Positions 57,459 through 64,000 of a DNA stretch of 64,000 bases are shown here, in pieces. This DNA is from Noviherbaspirillum saxi. GTDB taxonomy: Bacteria > Pseudomonadota > Gammaproteobacteria > Burkholderiales > Burkholderiaceae_D. The notes below the pieces were generated by a model that made no database searches, was not told where the DNA came from, and saw only the letters and a list, made by a program, of their open reading frames with translations. Location of the stretch: the NCBI RefSeq assembly GCF_003591035.1, contig NZ_QYUO01000001.1, positions 1,240,001 to 1,304,000 on the forward strand. The letters are read 5' to 3'. Each line of letters opens with the position of its first letter. Within the stretch, counting starts at the first letter, position 1. Made by a program: the position numbers and the translations under genes.

Positions 57459-58097
57459 CTAAGCCTTCAGCAACACCACCAACGCGCCCGCTCCGCCGTC
57501 AGCCGCACGCGCCTGGCAAAAGGCAATGACCTCTTCTTTTTGCACCAGCCAGCTGCGCACCTTGCTCTTCAGGACCGGTTCCTTGTTCACCGAGCCGAGA
57601 CCCTTGCCATGGATCACGCGCACGCAACGAACGCCGCGCTTGACTGCATTGCGCAGAAACTCGGCCAGTGCTTCGCGCGCCTCTTCCCGGCGCATGCCGT
57701 GCAGGTCCAGCTGCGACTGGATCACCCAGTGGCCGCGCCGCAATTTGCGCAATGTATCAGGACCGATGTTACTGCGCGCATAGCTCAGCGCTTCGTCGGT
57801 ATCGAGCAGGGTGTCGACATTAAATTCATCGGAAAGCGATTCGGCCAGTGCGGCCTGTTCGTCGGCGAGGTGCTGGCGTGCGATCGGCAGCGGGCGTGCC
57901 GGAGGGGATTCCGCCTTATCGTGGGATGCCAATGGCGCAACTTCACCGATGGACCGGCGAAACAGGTCGGCGTCGCGCCGGTTCTCGTGTTCGCGCCGAA
58001 GACGTTCCTCTTCGGCAGCCTTGCGTGCATCTTCCTGTGCCTTCAGTTCCGCGCGAAGCGATTTGAGCGAGGCAAAATCCTTGATGGGGCCGGACAT
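57459..58097 (-). CDS. Smr/MutS2-type endonuclease domain protein
   Basis: A 212-residue protein. The first 60 residues are a charged coiled-coil (KSLRAELKAQEDARKAAEEE). The C-terminal Smr domain has LDLHGMRREEAREAL and VRVIHGKGLGS, the LDxH and HGxG motifs of Smr nickases and RNases. The start at 58097 has AAGGAA in front; a longer open frame has no ribosome site. It is about 100 bases downstream of trxB on the same strand. It probably cuts or binds branched DNA or stalled-ribosome mRNA, as related proteins do. Confidence 0.9.
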   Translation of the reverse strand: MSGPIKDFASLKSLRAELKAQEDARKAAEEERLRREHENRRDADLFRRSIGEVAPLASHDKAESPPARPLPIARQHLADEQAALAESLSDEFNVDTLLDTDEALSYARSNIGPDTLRKLRRGHWVIQSQLDLHGMRREEAREALAEFLRNAVKRGVRCVRVIHGKGLGSVNKEPVLKSKVRSWLVQKEEVIAFCQARAADGGAGALVVLLKA

Positions 58098-58160
58098 GTC
58101 GGTAATTCCTTTGACCGCAGGCGCTCGGGTTGAATTGAGCGGGCCTGCCGCTTGCTGCTT

Positions 58161-58189
58161 GCACGGAATCCACAATGCAGATTCCGTGC
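58161..58189 (-). terminator. Hairpin between trxB and the Smr gene
   Basis: GCACGGAATC (58161-58170) pairs with 58180-58189, a perfect 10-bp stem with a 9-base loop, 10 bases after the trxB stop. It has no T-run, so it may attenuate or protect the trxB end. Confidence 0.5.
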
Positions 58190-58199
58190 CCAACCGGTG

Positions 58200-59198
<999 letters not shown>

Positions 59199-59421
59199 TC
59201 AAGAAAATACGCAAGTAAAAACGCAGCAAAAGTGCGTGGGGCGCGATGAAAGCGGCGCCTTTGCGATGCATATGTCGCCAAAAGGCAAAATTTCAACAGC
59301 TCATCAGTATTGCACCCGAAAAACTGGTTAAGATTATAGACGAACATGCCTTGCGAGGCGGAGCGCCGACCGAATTCCGCTTATCTCCCGCCCGAACGCG
59401 GCTCTTCCCCGAATCTAATCT

Positions 59422-61761
<2,340 letters not shown>

Positions 61762-61770
61762 GATAACGCT

Positions 61771-62430
61771 TTGAACCGGACTCAATCCCGCAACTTCAAT
61801 ATCAACAAGGCAGCCGCCATTTGCGCCGCTGCCTTTGCGTTGGCTTTACCCGCCTTGGCCAGTGCCTCGGCGCTCGATCAATTCAAATCCTTTGTGTCAA
61901 CGACCAAGTCGGCAAAAGGAGAGTTTTCGCAACGTCAGGTCAAGATGACGGACGGCAGCGCAAAGATTTCCAATCAGTCGACCGGGACCTTCATCTTTGC
62001 CCGTCCCGGCAAGTTCATCTGGACCTATCAAAAGCCCTATGAACAGCTGTTGCAGGCGGATGGCGAAAAACTGTACATCTACGACAAGGACCTCAACCAG
62101 GTGACGGTACGCCAGCTCGGCAACGCGCTTGGCTCGTCGCCGGCAGCGATCCTGTTCGGCAGCAACGACCTGGAAAAGAACTTTACGCTGAAGGAGGCCG
62201 GCACCAAGGACGGCCTGGAGTGGCTGGAAGCGACGCCCAAGACCAAGGACACCACCTTTGACCGCATCGGCATCGGCCTCAAGGATGGCGTGCCGATGGC
62301 GATGGAATTGCGTGATTCCTTCGGCCAGGTGTCGCTGCTGACATTCAAGAAATTCGAAAAGAATCCGGCCATGGCCGCCGACCAGTTCCGCTTTGCGGTG
62401 CCTAAAGGCGCCGACGTGTTTCAGCAATGA
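61771..62430 (+). CDS. lolA: Outer-membrane lipoprotein carrier LolA
   Basis: A 219-residue periplasmic chaperone that carries lipoproteins from LolCDE to LolB. It has a signal peptide (cleavage after ASA at about residue 33), then [24 protein letters not shown], the sheet segment [40 protein letters not shown] and a family C-terminus. The start is probably TTG at 61771, preceded by AGGATAA; no suitable ATG exists in frame. It is coupled to ftsK, as in many proteobacteria. Confidence 0.93.
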   Translation: MNRTQSRNFNINKAAAICAAAFALALPALASASALDQFKSFVSTTKSAKGEFSQRQVKMTDGSAKISNQSTGTFIFARPGKFIWTYQKPYEQLLQADGEKLYIYDKDLNQVTVRQLGNALGSSPAAILFGSNDLEKNFTLKEAGTKDGLEWLEATPKTKDTTFDRIGIGLKDGVPMAMELRDSFGQVSLLTFKKFEKNPAMAADQFRFAVPKGADVFQQ

Positions 62431-62434
62431 TGGC

Positions 62435-62462
62435 AGACGGCGCAAAGGCGCCGTCTTCGTTT
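62435..62462 (+). terminator. Terminator-like hairpin after lolA
   Basis: AGACGGCGC (62435-62443) pairs with 62448-62456, loop AAAG, then TCGTTT. The T-tail is weak, so read-through to rarA is likely. Confidence 0.5.
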
Positions 62463-62503
62463 GCAGTCAAAAGAAGAAAGGCGGGGCAGACCCGCTCCCC
62501 GAC

Positions 62504-63790
62504 ATGAATTCCATTCCGCTCGCCGAAAGGCTACGCCCGCAAACGCTCGATGACGTGATCGGTCAACAGCATCTGCTCGGTCCCGGTAAACCCTTGCGCG
62601 TCGCCTTCGAGTCAGGCGAGCCGCATTCCATGATTCTCTGGGGACCGCCCGGCGTTGGCAAAACGACGCTGGCGCGGCTCATGGCCGACAGTTTCAACGC
62701 CGAGTTCATCGCGCTGTCCGCAGTCCTGTCGGGCGTCAAGGACATCCGCGAAGCGGTCGAGCGGGCGCAGATCGTGCGCGCCAATTCCGGACGCCGGACC
62801 ATTCTGTTCGTCGATGAAGTGCACCGCTTCAACAAGAGCCAGCAGGATGCGTTTTTGCCGCATGTGGAAAGCGGCTTGTTTACCTTCATCGGCGCGACTA
62901 CCGAAAATCCCTCGTTCGAGGTCAATGGGGCGTTGTTGTCGCGTGCTGCGGTATATGTTTTGAAATCTTTGTCCGACGAAGATCTCGATGCGCTGATCGA
63001 CCGGGCCTGCATACAGGAACTCGACGGACTGGATTTCGCGCCGGAGGCAAAATCGACGCTGGTGGCCAGCGCTGATGGCGACGGCCGCAAGCTGTTGAAT
63101 AACCTTGAAATCGTCGCTCGCGCGGCTGCCTCGAAGGGGCAGGACGAGGTCGATGAAGCATTGCTGGGGACTGCGCTTGCCGAGAACCTGCGCCGCTTCG
63201 ACAAGGGAGGCGATGCTTTCTACGACCAGATATCGGCCTTGCACAAGAGCGTACGCGGTTCCAATCCCGATGCCGCGCTGTACTGGTTCTGCCGCATGAT
63301 AGACGGCGGCGCCGACCCGAGATATCTGTCGCGGCGCATAGTCCGGATGGCCTGGGAAGACATCGGCATTGCCGATCCGCGCGCCATGCAGATTGCGAAC
63401 GATGCGGCGGCTACCTATGAACGACTCGGCTCGCCCGAAGGAGAGCTGGCGCTCGCGCAGGCGCTGATTTACCTATCGATGGCAGCCAAGAGCAATGCCG
63501 GTTACAACGCCTACAACGAGGCAAAAGCCTTCGTGAAGCAGGACAAATCGCGCCAGGTGCCGGTGCACTTGCGCAATGCCCCGACCAAGCTGATGAAGGA
63601 ACTCGGCTATGGTCATGAATACCGTTATGCGCATGATGAGCCGAACGCGTATGCCGCCGGAGAAAGCTATCTGCCGGACGGCATGCGAGAGCCGCGCTGG
63701 TACCGGCCGACAGACCGCGGGCTCGAAGCCAAGATAGGCGACAAGCTGAACTGGTTAAGAGACCTTGATGCAAAGGCAGGCAAGAAATAA
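62504..63790 (+). CDS. rarA: Replication-associated recombination protein A (MgsA/RarA)
   Basis: A 428-residue AAA+ ATPase of the clamp-loader group that acts at stalled replication forks. It starts LAERLRPQTLDDVIGQQHLLGPG, has Walker A WGPPGVGKTTLARLMA near residues 46-60, Walker B TILFVDEVHRFNKSQQDAFLP and sensor TTENPSFEVNGALLSR. The C-terminal tetramer domain (SMAAKSNAGYNAYNEA) is complete. The ATG at 62504 fits the family, though its ribosome site is weak; the longer frame overlaps lolA. Confidence 0.95.
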   Translation: MNSIPLAERLRPQTLDDVIGQQHLLGPGKPLRVAFESGEPHSMILWGPPGVGKTTLARLMADSFNAEFIALSAVLSGVKDIREAVERAQIVRANSGRRTILFVDEVHRFNKSQQDAFLPHVESGLFTFIGATTENPSFEVNGALLSRAAVYVLKSLSDEDLDALIDRACIQELDGLDFAPEAKSTLVASADGDGRKLLNNLEIVARAAASKGQDEVDEALLGTALAENLRRFDKGGDAFYDQISALHKSVRGSNPDAALYWFCRMIDGGADPRYLSRRIVRMAWEDIGIADPRAMQIANDAAATYERLGSPEGELALAQALIYLSMAAKSNAGYNAYNEAKAFVKQDKSRQVPVHLRNAPTKLMKELGYGHEYRYAHDEPNAYAAGESYLPDGMREPRWYRPTDRGLEAKIGDKLNWLRDLDAKAGKK

Positions 63791-63791
63791 G

Positions 63792-63825
63792 AAGGCGTGA
63801 TGGCTTGAAACCATCACGCCTTTTT
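63792..63825. terminator. Terminator after rarA, also facing tal
   Basis: AAGGCGTGATGG (63792-63803) pairs with 63811-63822, loop CTTGAAA, followed by TTT. It begins 2 bases after the rarA stop and lies 26 bases beyond the tal stop. Confidence 0.88.
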
Positions 63826-63850
63826 GCAATTTCAGCCCGCCCCTTTACTG

Positions 63851-64000
63851 TCAGCGCAAGGCTTCCACCATCTTTTCCAGCTTGACCACGTCCGCGCAGA
63901 ACAGGCGTATGCCCTCGGACAGTTTTTCCGTTCCCATTGCATCGTCGTTCAGCATGTAACGGAAGGTTTTTTCATCCAGCGTCAGTTTCTGCAGGTCTGC
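63851..64000 (-). CDS. tal: Transaldolase, C-terminal fragment
   Basis: Only the last 49 codons and the stop are in the window; the gene continues past 64000. The segment [20 protein letters not shown], followed by [23 protein letters not shown], matches the end of the TalB-type transaldolase of the pentose phosphate pathway. It converges with rarA across a shared terminator. Confidence 0.88.
   Translation of the reverse strand, partial: ADLQKLTLDEKTFRYMLNDDAMGTEKLSEGIRLFCADVVKLEKMVEALR

Overview
The window looks like chromosomal DNA of a betaproteobacterium in Burkholderiales, most likely family Oxalobacteraceae (the Herminiimonas, Collimonas and Herbaspirillum neighbourhood). This is inferred from the protein families and gene order: EarP beside an EF-P with Arg32, argH followed by an AlgZ/AlgR-type pair and hemCDXY, nadE beside a PII gene, and DUF3460-scpA-panC. 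Base composition is even throughout. I found no insertion sequence, prophage, integrase or CRISPR array. About 50 protein genes, two tRNAs (Ala-GGC, Glu-TTC) and a series of intrinsic terminators are described.

Layout. 1-6.6 kb: a minus-strand block encoding a three-subunit SMC-type condensin that resembles MukBEF/MksBEF (kleisin-like, MukE-like and a 939-residue SMC-like ATPase). An AraC regulator and a glyoxalase-fold gene follow it, and a solo ParA/MinD-type ATPase gene is divergent. 6.6-9.4 kb: a membrane protein joining a degenerate kinase domain to seven MORN repeats. 9.6-15.4 kb: a large palindrome, then btuF, panC, scpA, DUF3460, a GNAT enzyme and metG, all on the minus strand. 15.5-19.5 kb: gltX, two tRNAs, earP and efp. 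19.5-28.7 kb: a lipoprotein, an oxidoreductase, a bactofilin, purU, an esterase, mogA, yjgA, pmbA, a Gly-rich lipoprotein and a DUF4331 protein.

29-35.5 kb: a TRAP transport locus with three tandem paralogous binding proteins convergent on one DctQ/DctM membrane pair. 36-47.2 kb: argH, algZ/algR-like genes, ppc (inserted on the opposite strand), hemC-hemD-hemX-hemY and ppa. 47.2-53.9 kb: a more accessory-looking stretch with gene-poor DNA, a secreted RCC1-repeat/PxKF protein, an HDOD-GAF protein, a tail-anchored and apparently active Ser/Thr kinase, and a FemAB-like acyltransferase. 54-64 kb: nadE-PII, a TRIC-family membrane protein, trxB and a Smr protein, then ftsK-lolA-rarA and the end of transaldolase.

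Several genes concern chromosome handling: the MukBEF-like condensin with ParA, ScpA of the standard SMC-ScpAB condensin, FtsK and RarA. The presence of a second condensin without a Wadjet-type JetD nuclease nearby is the best candidate for an under-described system here. The pseudokinase-MORN fusion is the second. All functional calls come from reading motifs in the sequence; no database search was run.
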